Source of the DNA: Halomonas sp. ML-15
Lineage (GTDB): Bacteria > Pseudomonadota > Gammaproteobacteria > Pseudomonadales > Halomonadaceae
Length of the DNA: 64,000 nucleotides
Direction: 5' to 3'
Assembly (NCBI RefSeq): GCF_014779595.1
Contig: NZ_JACXZT010000017.1
Span: 908-64,907, forward strand
In this document: piece after piece, positions 35,459 to 45,844 of the stretch
Numbering within the stretch: position 1 is the first letter of the stretch
Layout of the letters: each line of letters starts with the position of its first letter
Program-made: the position numbers and the translations under genes
The notes under the pieces: generated by a model
Told to the model about the DNA's origin: nothing
What the model saw: the letters and a program-made list of their open reading frames with translations, nothing else
Databases searched by the model: none

Positions 35459-38284
35459 TTGAATGACCTGGTGACAACCCATGACGTCTTTCGTCGCCTG
35501 GCCGACAGCCTGTCGAAGGCAACCGACGACGCCTTCTTCGATCAGCTGGTGGCCGCGCTGAGCGATATCCTCGGGGTTGATTATGTCATGGTTGCCAGAG
35601 TCGAAGAGGACGGCGAGCATGCGACCACGCTAGCGCTGTGGGCCCTCGACCGGCTGATCGCGAATACCCGCTATCCGCTGACTGGCACCCCTTGCGAGCG
35701 GGTCAGCGGCCATGCGGCCTGTCACTTTGCGCATGATGTCTGCGCGCGGTTCCCTGACGACCCTCTCCTTGTCGAGCTCAACGTCGAGGCCTATCTCGGC
35801 GTGCCGATGTACGCGCCCGACGGACGCCCGCTGGGACTGGTCGCTGCCATGCACTCGCGGCCCATCGACACCTCGCGCCACGCCGAGGAGGTCATGCGCA
35901 TCACCGCGGCACACGCCGGGACAGAGCTAGCCCGTCGGGAGAGTGAACTGCTTCACCGCGGACGGCTGCTGGGCACCAACCGTGCGCTCAAGCTGCTCAG
36001 TCGCTGCAACGAGGCGCTGATCCATACCGAACAGGAGCCCCAGCTGCTGGAGGCCATTTGCCAACTGGCCGTCGAGGTCGGCGGCTACTGTATGGCCTGG
36101 GTGGGCTACGCCATGCATGACGAGACACGCCGCATCGAGCCCCGAGCCTCCGCGGGTAACGTTCAAGGCTATCTCGACCACATCACCCTGAGTTGGTCAA
36201 CAGATCATCGCAACGGTCTCGGTCCGGCAGGCAGGGCAGTGCGTAGCGGCAAGCCAGTAATCATCAATGACCTGGCCAACGACCCGAGCTTCGTCCACTG
36301 GCGCGGCATGGCGATGCAGCAAGGTTTCCGCAGCTTGGTCTGCCTGCCGCTAAAACGTGGGGGCCAGGTATTTGGCATCCTCGCGCTCTACCAGCCGCAC
36401 ACCGAACCGATCAGCGACGAGGAGGGGCAGCTGCTATCCGAGCTGGCCGACAACCTGGCATTCGGCATCGATGTCCTGCGCCAGCGACTCGAGCAGCAGC
36501 GCGTCCAACGCGCCGTGCTCCAGATCGCAACGGCGGTCTCGGCACGCAGCGGCGCGGAGTTTCTCGACCAGTTGACCCACCATATGGCCGAGGCGCTGGA
36601 TGCCGAGCTGGCCTTTATCGCCCGCCTCGACGACGCCGACCCGAACCGCGCTCACACCCTGACCATCGTGATCGACGGTGAGCGTCAGCCCAACTTCAGC
36701 TACACCCTGCCCGGTGCACCCTGCGAGGATGTCGTGATCGAGGCCGAGAGCATCGTGCACGACGACGCTGGCAAGCGCCTGCCATTGGAGGGTCGCGAGG
36801 CGCTCAGCTGGGTACGCGCCTACGCCGGCCGGCGCCTGGACAACTCGGCTGGCCAGCCTGTCGGACTGATCGGCGTAATGTTCGCCCGGCCGCTGCACGA
36901 TACCGAGCTGGTCACCAGCGTTTTGCAGATCTTCGCCGCCGGGGTCGCCGCCGAACTCGAGCGCCAGGAAGACGAGGCGCACATCCGCCGCCTCGCCTAC
37001 CGCGATCTCGGCACTGGCCTGCCCAATCGGACCGCTTTCATGCAGCGCCTGCAGAGTGCCGTGGCGCGCGCCGACGGCACGCGAGTTGGACTGATGCTGC
37101 TCGATCTCAATCGCTTCAAGGACATCAACGACAGCCTAGGCCACGACATCGGCGACAAGGTCCTGGCAGCAGTGGCCAACAGTTTCTCTGGCGCACTGCT
37201 CGACAACGAATATCTGGCCCGACTGGGGGGCGACGAGTTCGTGGTGCTGGTCGATCCCGGCGACATGTACAGCATCACGCATACCGCCTCGCGTCTGCTG
37301 CGCTCGCTGGACGCACCGCTGCAGATTGACGAACAAGCCTTCGAAGTCGATGTCAGCATCGGCATCGCCTTCTACCCCGACGATGCAGGCAGCCCCCGCG
37401 AACTGCTCAAGTATAGCGACATCGCCATGTACCAAGCCAAGCAGCAGGATGTGCCCTACCGCTTCTTCGAGGCCCACATGGAAGCAGCTCTCGCCTCGCG
37501 GCTCGACATGGCCAAGCGCTTGGCCGGCGCCCTGCTGAATGGCTCGCTCAGCCTGAATTTCCAGCCGCAGGTCGACCTGGCCAGCGGTCGCCTGGTTGGC
37601 GCCGAGGTGCTATGTCGATGGAACGACCCGGAACTCGGCGCAATAAGTCCCGCCGAATTCATTCCGCTGGCCGAGGAGCGCGGCATGATCGTGGCGCTCG
37701 GCAACTGGGTCATCAACGCCACCTGCCGGCAACTCGCCGCCTGGAAGCACAGCGGATTCGAAATGCCCGGTCAGCTCGCCATCAACGTCGCCTCGCGCCA
37801 GTTCGACGACCACCAGCTGATCGCCACTCTGCAACGTAGCTGCGCCGAGCACAGCGTTAGCGCCTCACAGCTCGGCCTGGAGCTCACCGAAAGCGGCTTC
37901 ATGAGCGACCCCGACCAGGCCGTTGCCATCACCGAGGCGCTCAAGTCGCTGGGCTATGGACTCTCTATCGACGATTTCGGCACCGGCTACTCGTCGCTCT
38001 CCTATCTCAAACGCTTTGCCGCCGACAAGATCAAGATCGACATGTCCTTCGTTGCCGATATGCTGGAAGACGACAACGATCACGCCATCGTCACTACCAT
38101 TATCGCCATGGCCCGTAACCTGCAGATGGACACCGTGGCCGAGGGCGTGGAGACCGCCGAACAGGCCCAGGCACTGCTTGCCATGGGCTGTCAGCAGGCT
38201 CAGGGCTACCACTTCGGCAAACCGCTCAGTGCCGACGCCTTCGCCGCACACTGGCTCACCTCTGCGCTGATTCGCGAGCGCTGA
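35459..38284 (+). CDS. Triple-GAF GGDEF-EAL c-di-GMP signalling protein
   Basis: A 941-residue cytoplasmic protein. Three GAF domains (about 20-160, 180-345, 355-500) precede GGDEF (about 510-675) and EAL (about 685-935) domains. The cyclase motif RLGGDEFVVL is intact. In the phosphodiesterase, the EAL motif itself reads EVL (GAEVLCRW), but ELTES, DDFGTGYSSLSYLKR and AEGVET are kept, so activity is probable but not sure. A TTG start (35459) is supported by GGAGGA eight bases upstream and the absence of a nearby ATG. Possibly transcribed by sigma-28. Confidence 0.88.
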   Translation: MNDLVTTHDVFRRLADSLSKATDDAFFDQLVAALSDILGVDYVMVARVEEDGEHATTLALWALDRLIANTRYPLTGTPCERVSGHAACHFAHDVCARFPDDPLLVELNVEAYLGVPMYAPDGRPLGLVAAMHSRPIDTSRHAEEVMRITAAHAGTELARRESELLHRGRLLGTNRALKLLSRCNEALIHTEQEPQLLEAICQLAVEVGGYCMAWVGYAMHDETRRIEPRASAGNVQGYLDHITLSWSTDHRNGLGPAGRAVRSGKPVIINDLANDPSFVHWRGMAMQQGFRSLVCLPLKRGGQVFGILALYQPHTEPISDEEGQLLSELADNLAFGIDVLRQRLEQQRVQRAVLQIATAVSARSGAEFLDQLTHHMAEALDAELAFIARLDDADPNRAHTLTIVIDGERQPNFSYTLPGAPCEDVVIEAESIVHDDAGKRLPLEGREALSWVRAYAGRRLDNSAGQPVGLIGVMFARPLHDTELVTSVLQIFAAGVAAELERQEDEAHIRRLAYRDLGTGLPNRTAFMQRLQSAVARADGTRVGLMLLDLNRFKDINDSLGHDIGDKVLAAVANSFSGALLDNEYLARLGGDEFVVLVDPGDMYSITHTASRLLRSLDAPLQIDEQAFEVDVSIGIAFYPDDAGSPRELLKYSDIAMYQAKQQDVPYRFFEAHMEAALASRLDMAKRLAGALLNGSLSLNFQPQVDLASGRLVGAEVLCRWNDPELGAISPAEFIPLAEERGMIVALGNWVINATCRQLAAWKHSGFEMPGQLAINVASRQFDDHQLIATLQRSCAEHSVSASQLGLELTESGFMSDPDQAVAITEALKSLGYGLSIDDFGTGYSSLSYLKRFAADKIKIDMSFVADMLEDDNDHAIVTTIIAMARNLQMDTVAEGVETAEQAQALLAMGCQQAQGYHFGKPLSADAFAAHWLTSALIRER

Positions 38285-38441
38285 ACACCCTTCCCAGACA
38301 CCACCATGGTAAGCGTGGGTATTGCTTCAGCGTTGTCTAACATGGGTTATCGAACCTCGCTGCCCTGCTTTGCATGATGAAAGCGTCGCTTCTGGATCAG
38401 GAGCGGCAGCACTTCATTAGACGATGCACAAGGAGCAAGTG

Positions 38442-38858
38442 ATGAAACCGATGAAGCCTTTTCTGCTGAGCATCACCCTGGCCCCCGCCCTGGCGTTAGC
38501 CGCGGGCAGCGCGCTGGCCGATGACCACGTCGACGAACCCGACCATGCCGGCGTCGATGCCACCTTCCTGGCCGATCAGCCGGGTAGCACCCTGCATGCC
38601 AGCGAGCTGACCGACAAGGAGGTGAGGAGCACCGCCGAAGACGAGGAGATCGGCAGTATCGACAACCTGCTGCTGGACGAAGATGGCCAGATCGTGGCCC
38701 TGATCGTTGGCGTCGGCGGGTTCCTGGGCATCGGCGAGAAGGATGTCGCTATCGAGTGGGAGAGCGTCGAGCTGACCCAGGAAGACGACGACTACGTGGT
38801 GCACGTCAACGCTACCCGCGACGCCCTCGAGGAAGCCGACGAGTACGAGAGCGACTGA
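38442..38858 (+). CDS. Exported PRC-barrel protein
   Basis: A 138-residue protein with a Sec signal (about 1-27, cut near SALADD) and a PRC-barrel domain in the mature part (EDEEIGSIDNLLLDEDGQIVALIVGVGGFLGIGEKDVAIEW). It is highly acidic, as expected for a periplasmic protein of a halophile. ATG 38442 follows AGGAG by six bases; an ATG at 38424 lacks one. PRC-barrel proteins occur in rRNA processing and in photosynthesis and stress; the role here is unknown. Confidence 0.85.
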   Translation: MKPMKPFLLSITLAPALALAAGSALADDHVDEPDHAGVDATFLADQPGSTLHASELTDKEVRSTAEDEEIGSIDNLLLDEDGQIVALIVGVGGFLGIGEKDVAIEWESVELTQEDDDYVVHVNATRDALEEADEYESD

Positions 38859-38900
38859 TTCGCAGCACGCAACGGTATGCACCGCGAATCACGGCAACTT

Positions 38901-38930
38901 ACGGCAAGCGCTCATGCGCTTGCCGTTTGT
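38901..38930 (+). terminator. Rho-independent terminator after the PRC-barrel gene
   Basis: ACGGCAAGCGC pairs with GCGCTTGCCGT (4-base loop) and is followed by TTGTGT. Confidence 0.8.
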
Positions 38931-38943
38931 GTGCTGGGGAGGG

Positions 38944-39486
38944 TTAGCCGGCCGGCGCTTCAGCCGCCCCCTGCGGCGCGGGGCGTGGATTCAGCTGCTC
39001 GAACTGCGCCAGCAGGTCGTGCTCATGACCGTGCGTGGTGATATGAGCCATCAAGGGTTTACGATTACTGCCCATCCACTCGATTTCATTGCGCCCCTCT
39101 ACCAGCGCGTGGTTGGCTTCGTCCGCGGTGGCCGGGCACACCCCATTGATCTTGAGAATCACCGAGCGCTCGCTGATATGCCCCTTCAACGGGCTGCCCT
39201 CCCCGATCCTCAACACCCGCAGGCCACTACACTGCAGCGGCTCCTCGGCGAAATGCGCCTCCCACTCCTCATCGGAGAGCTCATCCTCCAGCCCCAGCTC
39301 ATCGAGCTGCTGATTGATGTGGGTACACAACAATGCGGCACCAAACAGCGTCACGCTCAACGCTCCCACTCCCAGCGCTGGCAGTCCGCCAAACTGTAAT
39401 ATCATCATCGTGGCAATGGGAGCCGACAGCGCCGCCGCCCCCCACAGCACAATACCTAGCAGCAAGCGTTCCCCATCAATGTTCAT
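38944..39486 (-). CDS. Membrane protein with PDZ-like C-terminal domain
   Basis: A 180-residue protein with two N-terminal transmembrane helices (about 8-28 and 34-55). A polar region of about 120 residues follows, in which LRVLRIGEGSPLKGHISERSVILKINGVCPATADEANHALVEG looks like a PDZ fold. A PDZ role in peptide recognition is guessed from this pattern. Start MNIDGERLL at 39486 has GGGGAG five bases upstream. I do not recognise a named family. Confidence 0.6.
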   Translation of the reverse strand: MNIDGERLLLGIVLWGAAALSAPIATMMILQFGGLPALGVGALSVTLFGAALLCTHINQQLDELGLEDELSDEEWEAHFAEEPLQCSGLRVLRIGEGSPLKGHISERSVILKINGVCPATADEANHALVEGRNEIEWMGSNRKPLMAHITTHGHEHDLLAQFEQLNPRPAPQGAAEAPAG

Positions 39487-39627
39487 GTGCTCCCCCCAAG
39501 GTATAGTTATTATCACCTTGAGTTGTAGCGCATCTCGCCGCCAAGCAGTGTCAAGAGATGTACGCTGACGTTTCCCGACAGTGGCATATTGCTGCCAAAC
39601 GGTACTTACAGCGGAGCATTCACCAGA

Positions 39628-41577
39628 TCAGCCCGTCATGGCATGACCAAGCCGCGGCGTCTGGGTAGCTTCACGGACCTTGAACCGCCCCACCAGCGAC
39701 GTCATCTCATCAGACTGATCGTCCAGCGACTTGCTGGCCGCAGCGGCCTGTTCTACCAGTGCGGCATTCTGCTGTGTGACCTCCTCGAGCTGAGACATTG
39801 CCTGATTGATCTGCTCGATACCCGCCGACTGCTCGATGGCGGCCGCCGCGATATCGCTGACGTAATGGCTCATGCGTGACATGCCTTCGACCACCACCTT
39901 CAACTGCTGGCTGGAGGTATCTACCAGTTGCTCGCCCTCATTTATCTTCTCGACACTGATGGCAACCAGTCGTCGAATCTCATTGGCCTCTGAGGCGCAG
40001 CGTTGGGCCAGCTTTCGCACCTCTGCGGCGACTACCGCGAACCCCCTACCGTGCTCCCCAGCACGGGCCGCTTCCACCGAGGCGTTGAGCGCCAGCAGAT
40101 TCGTCTGGAAGGCAATCTCGTCAATCGCCGTGACAATACTGGTGACCTTATGATTCGACGCCTTGATCGCCTCCATGGCACTACTGGCGTCTCCAGTCGT
40201 GTGCCCCGCCTGGCGTGTTTGAGCGTCAAGCTCACCGGCCAACTGCCGCCCCTGCTCAGCGTTGTCAGCGGTCTGCCTCACCGTCGCGGTGACCTGCTCC
40301 AAGCTGGTAGCAGTCTCCACCAGCGAGCTCGACTGCTCCTCGGTGCGCTGGGCCAGGTCCTGATTGCCCTGAGCGATCTCACCGCTGGCGCTACTGATCG
40401 ACTCGGCGTTGCGCTTGATCGACAGCACCATCTGCTCGGTGCTGTCGCTCGCCGTGTTGTAAGCAAGGTTGAGCTGCGACAGCTCATCACTGCCCAGCAC
40501 CTCAAGACGTTGTGTCAGGTCACCCTTGCTGCTGGCAATCCGATGCAGGGTACGCTTGAGCGGCGCGACGATGCTACGAGTGATCCACCATGCCAACATC
40601 AGCGCCAGCCCGATTACCAGTCCAGCCACCAGCAAATAGCCGCTCAACGCCTGGTTAGCCGTCTGCCGCAGAGCCTGGCTTTCGGCCAGAAGCCCCGCAG
40701 CCACATCATCCTCTACCGATTTCAGCAGCCCTATGCGCTCGGTCTGCAAGCGAAACCAGTCACCGGCATCGACACCAAAACCACCCTGCTCGGCACCTGC
40801 GATGGCGCGCTCACGCAGCGTCAGCGCATCGCGTACCACGTCACTGTCGAGATAGCCGGCATAACCATCGCGCTGATCAGCAGTAGAAAACGCATGAAAG
40901 CCATCGATATACGCGGCCTCGGCACCGGTCAGTCCCAGCAGACGCTGCAGAAGCTCGCCATCGAAGGCATCGGCGGCAAACACGCTCGCCAGCACTGCAC
41001 GCTCGACGCCCACCAGATCCTTGGCTTTCAGTAAGTTGTAGTAACCGGCTATCTGCTCCACCACACGCCCCTGGTCGGTAAGCTGCGTCAGCACCGGCAC
41101 GATATCGATCAGCCGGTTGTTGAGCGTGGTGTAAGCATCGATAGCCGCCTCGGCGCCAAACGTACCGCCATCGACCCGCTGGCGTAGTTCAGCGATGGCG
41201 CCAAGCTCGGCGAGGGTCGCGTCGAGCTCTTCGTTGACCTCGGGTGCCAGGGCATCCCTCGGAAGGCCAGCCACCTCATGGGCAAATGCCTCCTGCGCCT
41301 CATCCACGCGCTGGCGCTGGGTGTTCAGCTCTGTGGAAAACTCACGTCCGTCACTGTTCAAAAAGCCTGCCGATAGCCCCCGCTCAGCCTGCAGGGCATG
41401 CACTAGATTGCCAGCATCGCTGGCCACCTCGGTAAGAAACGCCACCTGGTGCATACTGCGACTCAGTTGCCAGCGCTCCCATGCCCCCGATCCGGCAAAG
41501 TAGAAGACTGCCAGTAGCGGCAGCAGCAGTACCAACATGAATTTCATGCCCATCGGCACTCGGTGCAACAGCTTCAT
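39628..41577 (-). CDS. NIT-domain methyl-accepting chemotaxis protein
   Basis: A 649-residue chemoreceptor with an N-terminal transmembrane helix (about 12-30). The periplasmic region (about 45-300) resembles the NIT nitrate/nitrite-sensing domain ([12 protein letters not shown] and repeated helices), followed by a second helix (about 316-335), a HAMP domain and a cytoplasmic signalling hairpin. The tip is the highly conserved [41 protein letters not shown], which binds CheA/CheW. No CheR-docking NWETF-like pentapeptide is seen at the C-terminus. It likely senses nitrate or a related anion; ligand is inferred from the domain. Confidence 0.92.
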   Translation of the reverse strand: MKLLHRVPMGMKFMLVLLLPLLAVFYFAGSGAWERWQLSRSMHQVAFLTEVASDAGNLVHALQAERGLSAGFLNSDGREFSTELNTQRQRVDEAQEAFAHEVAGLPRDALAPEVNEELDATLAELGAIAELRQRVDGGTFGAEAAIDAYTTLNNRLIDIVPVLTQLTDQGRVVEQIAGYYNLLKAKDLVGVERAVLASVFAADAFDGELLQRLLGLTGAEAAYIDGFHAFSTADQRDGYAGYLDSDVVRDALTLRERAIAGAEQGGFGVDAGDWFRLQTERIGLLKSVEDDVAAGLLAESQALRQTANQALSGYLLVAGLVIGLALMLAWWITRSIVAPLKRTLHRIASSKGDLTQRLEVLGSDELSQLNLAYNTASDSTEQMVLSIKRNAESISSASGEIAQGNQDLAQRTEEQSSSLVETATSLEQVTATVRQTADNAEQGRQLAGELDAQTRQAGHTTGDASSAMEAIKASNHKVTSIVTAIDEIAFQTNLLALNASVEAARAGEHGRGFAVVAAEVRKLAQRCASEANEIRRLVAISVEKINEGEQLVDTSSQQLKVVVEGMSRMSHYVSDIAAAAIEQSAGIEQINQAMSQLEEVTQQNAALVEQAAAASKSLDDQSDEMTSLVGRFKVREATQTPRLGHAMTG

Positions 41578-41659
41578 AGATCAAACTCCCTGCAAAGTCA
41601 CTATGACGAATCGACATAGTGTGTGGCGTTTTTTTGGTTGTGGCTTGCCTACTCCAGCT

Positions 41660-41686
41660 CTATCGGCTTCAGCTGATACAACTTAA
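41660..41686 (-). promoter_or_regulatory. Sigma-28-like promoter of the chemoreceptor gene
   Basis: Read leftward: TTAAGTTG (41679-41686), 11 bases, GCCGATAG (41660-41667). Compared with TAAAGTTT-N11-GCCGATAA this is 6 of 8 and 7 of 8 with ideal spacing. The leader is about 75 bases. Confidence 0.65.
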
Positions 41687-41773
41687 GTATTATGAACAAT
41701 TGCCTCGCGACGTATTGGTCTGGCTCAACCAATGGCTTAAAACAGAACGAACGAATGTTTTATCACCAAAGAT

Positions 41774-41800
41774 TAAAGACTTGCGCCAAGGAGTCGATAG
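41774..41800 (+). promoter_or_regulatory. Sigma-28-like promoter of the PAS/GAF GGDEF-EAL gene
   Basis: TAAAGACT (41774-41781), 11 bases, GTCGATAG (41793-41800), 6 of 8 in each box with ideal spacing. It lies about 145 bases before the gene. Confidence 0.45.
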
Positions 41801-41946
41801 ATCAGTTACAGGGCATTTCCCCCATGTACCGCTTACGACGGAAAGAGAAATCCGGGCAACCGACATCGCCACGGCTACCCAGTAGCGCGTCAATGGCCAC
41901 CAACGATTGACGACCAACTGGCGGTAAATATGTGTTACACCTGTGA

Positions 41947-44900
41947 ATGTCCCAGCCTTTGGGCGACGACCACATGGATGCCGAGGCAGTAACCATGCAG
42001 ACCCCGCAACTACACGACAATGAAGCACAGCGTCTGCACAGACTGTGGCGATATACGCTGCATGACCATCGCCGTGACGCCGAGCTCGATCTCATCACCC
42101 AGCTGGCCGCCGAACTGCTTGAAACCCCGATGGCGATCCTGTCGCTGGTGGACGAGAGCTGTCAGTGGTTCAAGAGCTCGACGGGCATCCCCTTCGACCA
42201 AACGCCTCGCGATATCTCGTTCTGCGCCCACACCATCTTGAACGACCATCCGATGGAGGTGCTCGACACCCGCCTCGATCCGCGCTTTGCCGAAAACCCT
42301 CAAGTCATTGAGGCGCCTTTCGTGCGCTACTACCTGGGCGCCCCGCTGATCACCCGCGACGGCTACGCCATCGGCTCGCTGTGCGTGCTCGACACCCAGC
42401 CGCGCCGCGCCAGCCCGCTGCAGCGCCACCTGCTGCTGCTGTTAGCCCAGCAAGCGGTTCACTTCTTCGAACAGCGGCTGGATAAGCGACTCCTAGACGC
42501 CGCGGATCATGCCGGCATCGGCGTCTGGGAGCTCGATGTCAGTTCCGGCCTTGCCTTCTGGAGCACAGCGGTTTTCCAGCAACTCGGCATCAAAGGCGAC
42601 GAGCCTACGCCACCCGAGGCCGCCATCTCGCGCTACCACCCAGACGACCAGCAGATACTACGCCAGGGCCTCAACGATGCCATCGAACAGCAACAGGGTT
42701 TCGAGGTGGCGCTGAGACTGGCCTCAACCGGGGGTGGCCACGACTGGGTGCAGCTCACCGGCCAGCCGCTGGTGGTCGATGGCAAGACCGTGCAGGTACT
42801 CGGCACCTTGCACAACGCCAACCAGCTCAAGCGCATCGAGCAGCGCCTGCAGCACCAACACCAGCTCGACAGCGTTATCGTCAAGGCCCAGTCGCACTTC
42901 ATCGCCAGCGACGACGGCCATCAGGCCTTTGAGCCACTGCTCAAGGCAGTGATTGCCCTGACCGATAGTGAGTTCGGCTTCATCGGTGAAATTTTCTACG
43001 ATGGCGAGGATCAGCCCTACCTAAAGGAGCACGCGATCACCGATATCGCCTGGGACAAGGCCTCCCGGGCAATGCTCGAGGCGGCCCCGGATGGCCTCGA
43101 GTTCCACAATCTCGACACCCTGTTCGGCCACGCGCTGCGCACCCAGCAAACCGTGATCAGCAATGATCCTGCCAACGACCCGCGCAAGGGTGGACTGCCA
43201 CCGGGGCACCCGACACTGGCCAGCTTCCTGGGGGTGCCGATCAGTATCAACGGCCGCATGGTCGCCATGCTGGGGCTGGCCAACCGCCCCGGCGGTTTTG
43301 ACGATGCTCTGGTGGATTTCCTGTCGCCGCTGCTCAGCACTACCGCACAGCTGGTCGATACGCTGCGAGTGAGGCGTGAACATCAGCGTGGCCAGCAGAG
43401 CATCACGCGGCTGTCGCAGGTCGCCCAGCGCACCAGCAACAGCGTCTTTATCTGCGATGCCAATGACCGCATCGAGTGGGTCAACGAAGGCTTCGAGCGT
43501 TTGACCGGCTACACGCGCGATGAAGCACTCGGCAAGCGCCCCGGCGAGCTGCTCCGCGGCCCCGCCACCGACCCTATCGCCAACGCCCGCATCGAGGCGG
43601 CGCTGGCGCGCGGCGAAGGCTTCGAGGAGGAGGTGATTCACTATCGCCGCGACGGCACCTCCTACTGGGTGCATATCCGCTGTGACGCACTCTACGACGA
43701 GCAGGGCCAACTGACGGGTTTCATCGATATCCAGTCGGACATCAGCGAGCGCAAGACCTTCGAGGAGCGCCTCAAGCTCGCCGCGAGGGTTTATGACAAC
43801 ACCCAGGAAGGCATTCTGATCACCGATACCGAGTACGTCGTGGTCGACGTCAACCCGGCCTGCTGTGCGATCACCGGCTACACCCGCGAGGAGTTGATCA
43901 ACATTGATGCCACTCAGCTGGGCTCGGTGCTGCCTGGATTGGCCGACGCTCCCACCGTGATCAACCAGTTGGAGAAGGGCAAGGACTGGCACGGCGAATT
44001 TGCCGGCCGACGCAAGAACGGCGAAACCTTTCCCGCCATGCTGTCGGTCTCGGTGGTCTTCGACGACCAGGGCCAGATCATCAATCACGTCGCGGTATTC
44101 TCCGACCTGACCCGCAGCAAACGCCACAGCGAAGAGCTTTACCGCGCTGCCAACTTCGACACCCTCACCGGCCTGGCCAATCGCGATCACCTCACCCAAC
44201 AGCTGCAGGATCTCCTCGACTATGCCGAGGGCTTCGACCAGTCGCTGACCGTCTGCATGCTCGACCTCGACCACTTCGGCAGTATCAACCAGAGTCACGG
44301 GCATCAGGTCGCCGACCAGCTGCTGGTGATGTTGGCCCAGCGTTTCAAGGGGGTGCTCAAGGACCACGGCAAGCTGGCCCGCGTAGGTGGTGACGAATTC
44401 GCGCTGATCTTCCCCGAGGAGGGACCGGGACCGGGTCTGGAGACTTTCGATCACCTGCGCAACGCCCTTGCCAAGCCGCTGATCATCGACGGCGAAACAC
44501 TCAGCATTACCGCCAGCATTGGTATCGCCACCTATCCCCAGGACGATAGCGACGCCGATATGCTGCTGCGTCACGCCACTCAGGCGATGTACCAGGCCAA
44601 GGAGCGCGGCGGTGACTGCTACCAGCTGTTCGACGCTAGCCAGGACCTGCGCATCCGCCGCCAACGCGAGCAGCTTGCAAGACTGACTCAGGCGCTTGCC
44701 AGGCATGAGTTCGAGCTGTTCTACCAGCCACAAGTCGACATGAGCACCCATCGCCTGGTCGGCGTGGAAGCGTTGATCCGTTGGCGACATCCCCAGCGCG
44801 GCCTGCTGGCGCCCGGCGAGTTCCTGTCGTTGCTGGCCGGCACCGAGCTCGAGCAGGCCATTGATGAGTGGGTACTGGAAGCCGCGCTGCGGCAGTCAGA

Positions 44901-45447
44901 TGCCTGGCGTCACACCGGCCTGGTGCTGCCGATCAGCGTGAACCTGAGCCCGCAGTCATTGGTCCGACTCGAGTTCCTCGATGTGCTTGCCAACCTCATG
45001 CGGCAACACCCGCAAATTGGCCCCGGCGATATCAAGATCGAAGTACTGGAATCTGCCGCACTGGACGACATCGACGCGGCAATGCAGGTCATGGAAGGCT
45101 GTCAGGCGCTGGGAATCGAGCTGGCACTGGACGATTTTGGCACCGGCTACTCGTCCCTCTCCTACCTGCGCAATCTGCCGGTCGACCTGATCAAGATCGA
45201 CCTCAGCTTCGTTTCACGCATGCTCGATAACGACGAGGACCACGCTATCGTCGAGAGCGTCATCTTCCTGGCGCGCAAGTTTAAACGCCCGGTCCTCGCC
45301 GAAGGCGTGGAGAGCATGGCTCACGCCCGAGCGCTGGAGGCGCTGGGCTGCCACCTGATGCAGGGCTACGGTATCGCCAGGCCAATGCCCGCCGACGAGA
45401 TCTCCGCATGGCAACAAGCGTGGCACGCCGCCGAAATCACCTCCTGA
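41947..45447 (+). CDS. Multi-sensor GAF/PAS GGDEF-EAL c-di-GMP signalling protein
   Basis: A 1166-residue cytoplasmic protein. Sensor domains in order: GAF (about 30-180), PAS (about 185-300), GAF (about 310-475), PAS (about 490-610), PAS (about 615-735). Then come GGDEF (about 745-905) with RVGGDEFALI and EAL (about 915-1160) with GVEALIRW, EVLES, DDFGTGYSSLSYLRN and AEGVES. Both output sites look intact. No transmembrane helix is seen, so it integrates cytoplasmic signals. The start is uncertain: ATG 41947 lacks an obvious ribosome-binding site, and ATGs at 41974 and 41995 are alternatives. Confidence 0.88.
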   Translation: MSQPLGDDHMDAEAVTMQTPQLHDNEAQRLHRLWRYTLHDHRRDAELDLITQLAAELLETPMAILSLVDESCQWFKSSTGIPFDQTPRDISFCAHTILNDHPMEVLDTRLDPRFAENPQVIEAPFVRYYLGAPLITRDGYAIGSLCVLDTQPRRASPLQRHLLLLLAQQAVHFFEQRLDKRLLDAADHAGIGVWELDVSSGLAFWSTAVFQQLGIKGDEPTPPEAAISRYHPDDQQILRQGLNDAIEQQQGFEVALRLASTGGGHDWVQLTGQPLVVDGKTVQVLGTLHNANQLKRIEQRLQHQHQLDSVIVKAQSHFIASDDGHQAFEPLLKAVIALTDSEFGFIGEIFYDGEDQPYLKEHAITDIAWDKASRAMLEAAPDGLEFHNLDTLFGHALRTQQTVISNDPANDPRKGGLPPGHPTLASFLGVPISINGRMVAMLGLANRPGGFDDALVDFLSPLLSTTAQLVDTLRVRREHQRGQQSITRLSQVAQRTSNSVFICDANDRIEWVNEGFERLTGYTRDEALGKRPGELLRGPATDPIANARIEAALARGEGFEEEVIHYRRDGTSYWVHIRCDALYDEQGQLTGFIDIQSDISERKTFEERLKLAARVYDNTQEGILITDTEYVVVDVNPACCAITGYTREELINIDATQLGSVLPGLADAPTVINQLEKGKDWHGEFAGRRKNGETFPAMLSVSVVFDDQGQIINHVAVFSDLTRSKRHSEELYRAANFDTLTGLANRDHLTQQLQDLLDYAEGFDQSLTVCMLDLDHFGSINQSHGHQVADQLLVMLAQRFKGVLKDHGKLARVGGDEFALIFPEEGPGPGLETFDHLRNALAKPLIIDGETLSITASIGIATYPQDDSDADMLLRHATQAMYQAKERGGDCYQLFDASQDLRIRRQREQLARLTQALARHEFELFYQPQVDMSTHRLVGVEALIRWRHPQRGLLAPGEFLSLLAGTELEQAIDEWVLEAALRQSDAWRHTGLVLPISVNLSPQSLVRLEFLDVLANLMRQHPQIGPGDIKIEVLESAALDDIDAAMQVMEGCQALGIELALDDFGTGYSSLSYLRNLPVDLIKIDLSFVSRMLDNDEDHAIVESVIFLARKFKRPVLAEGVESMAHARALEALGCHLMQGYGIARPMPADEISAWQQAWHAAEITS

Positions 45448-45508
45448 GCCCACTGCTGGCGGAGGCTGGTCCCGGGACTGAGATAGCCATTGCGCCAGCC
45501 TGAGAGGA

Positions 45509-45727
45509 TCAGGCCGCCCGCTCCTCGGCTCCCTCGCGATCAAGCATCGACAACGTATAGACACGCTGGTCAGCCACCGCCTTGGCATAGATGGCATGTA
45601 CGTCGAGATAGTCGGCTTGATGCGTCTCGTCCATCCCCGATGCCTCGAGGCGCACCATCAGCGCACGAGCGTCGCGGATCAGGCTATCGAACTCCTCAAT
45701 GACCTGCTGGTAGTCGGTTGGAATCAC
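45509..45727 (-). CDS. Small helical protein, paralogue of the gene at 50642
   Basis: A 72-residue acidic helical protein (MIPTDYQQVIEEFDSLIRDA...). Its pattern M-P-DY-V-E...I..M..R.EA.GMD...DY...I..AV..QR..T..ML is shared along the whole length with the 63-residue protein at 50642-50833, so they are paralogues. No family is recognised. Both occur in the flagellin region; size and helical content could fit a flagellar chaperone or an assembly factor, but there is no direct evidence. Confidence 0.7.
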   Translation of the reverse strand: MIPTDYQQVIEEFDSLIRDARALMVRLEASGMDETHQADYLDVHAIYAKAVADQRVYTLSMLDREGAEERAA

Positions 45728-45844
45728 GGTAATCTCTCAGGGTGGTGGAATAGTGCTATCCCCAGTGTATATCCGTCAAATCGTGCCCGATACACTGAAA
45801 AGCGCAGGGGAAGGGGCGTTTACGGCGAGGATGAGACAGGCCAG

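Larger units (their letters stand above)
41578..41946. other. Divergent control region between chemoreceptor and GGDEF-EAL genes
   Basis: This 369-base gap is AT-richer than average and codes for nothing I can support. It holds an inverted repeat ACTATG-N9-CATAGT (41600-41620) and two sigma-28-like promoters facing away from each other, listed separately. Confidence 0.5.

Noticed and set aside
41619-41885. 88-codon frame in the chemoreceptor/GGDEF-EAL gap
   Set aside because: No ribosome-binding site, atypical composition, and the gap is better explained by two divergent sigma-28-like promoters.
43021-44790. Long minus-strand frame opposite the large GGDEF-EAL gene
   Set aside because: Antiphase shadow of a clearly conserved multidomain protein.
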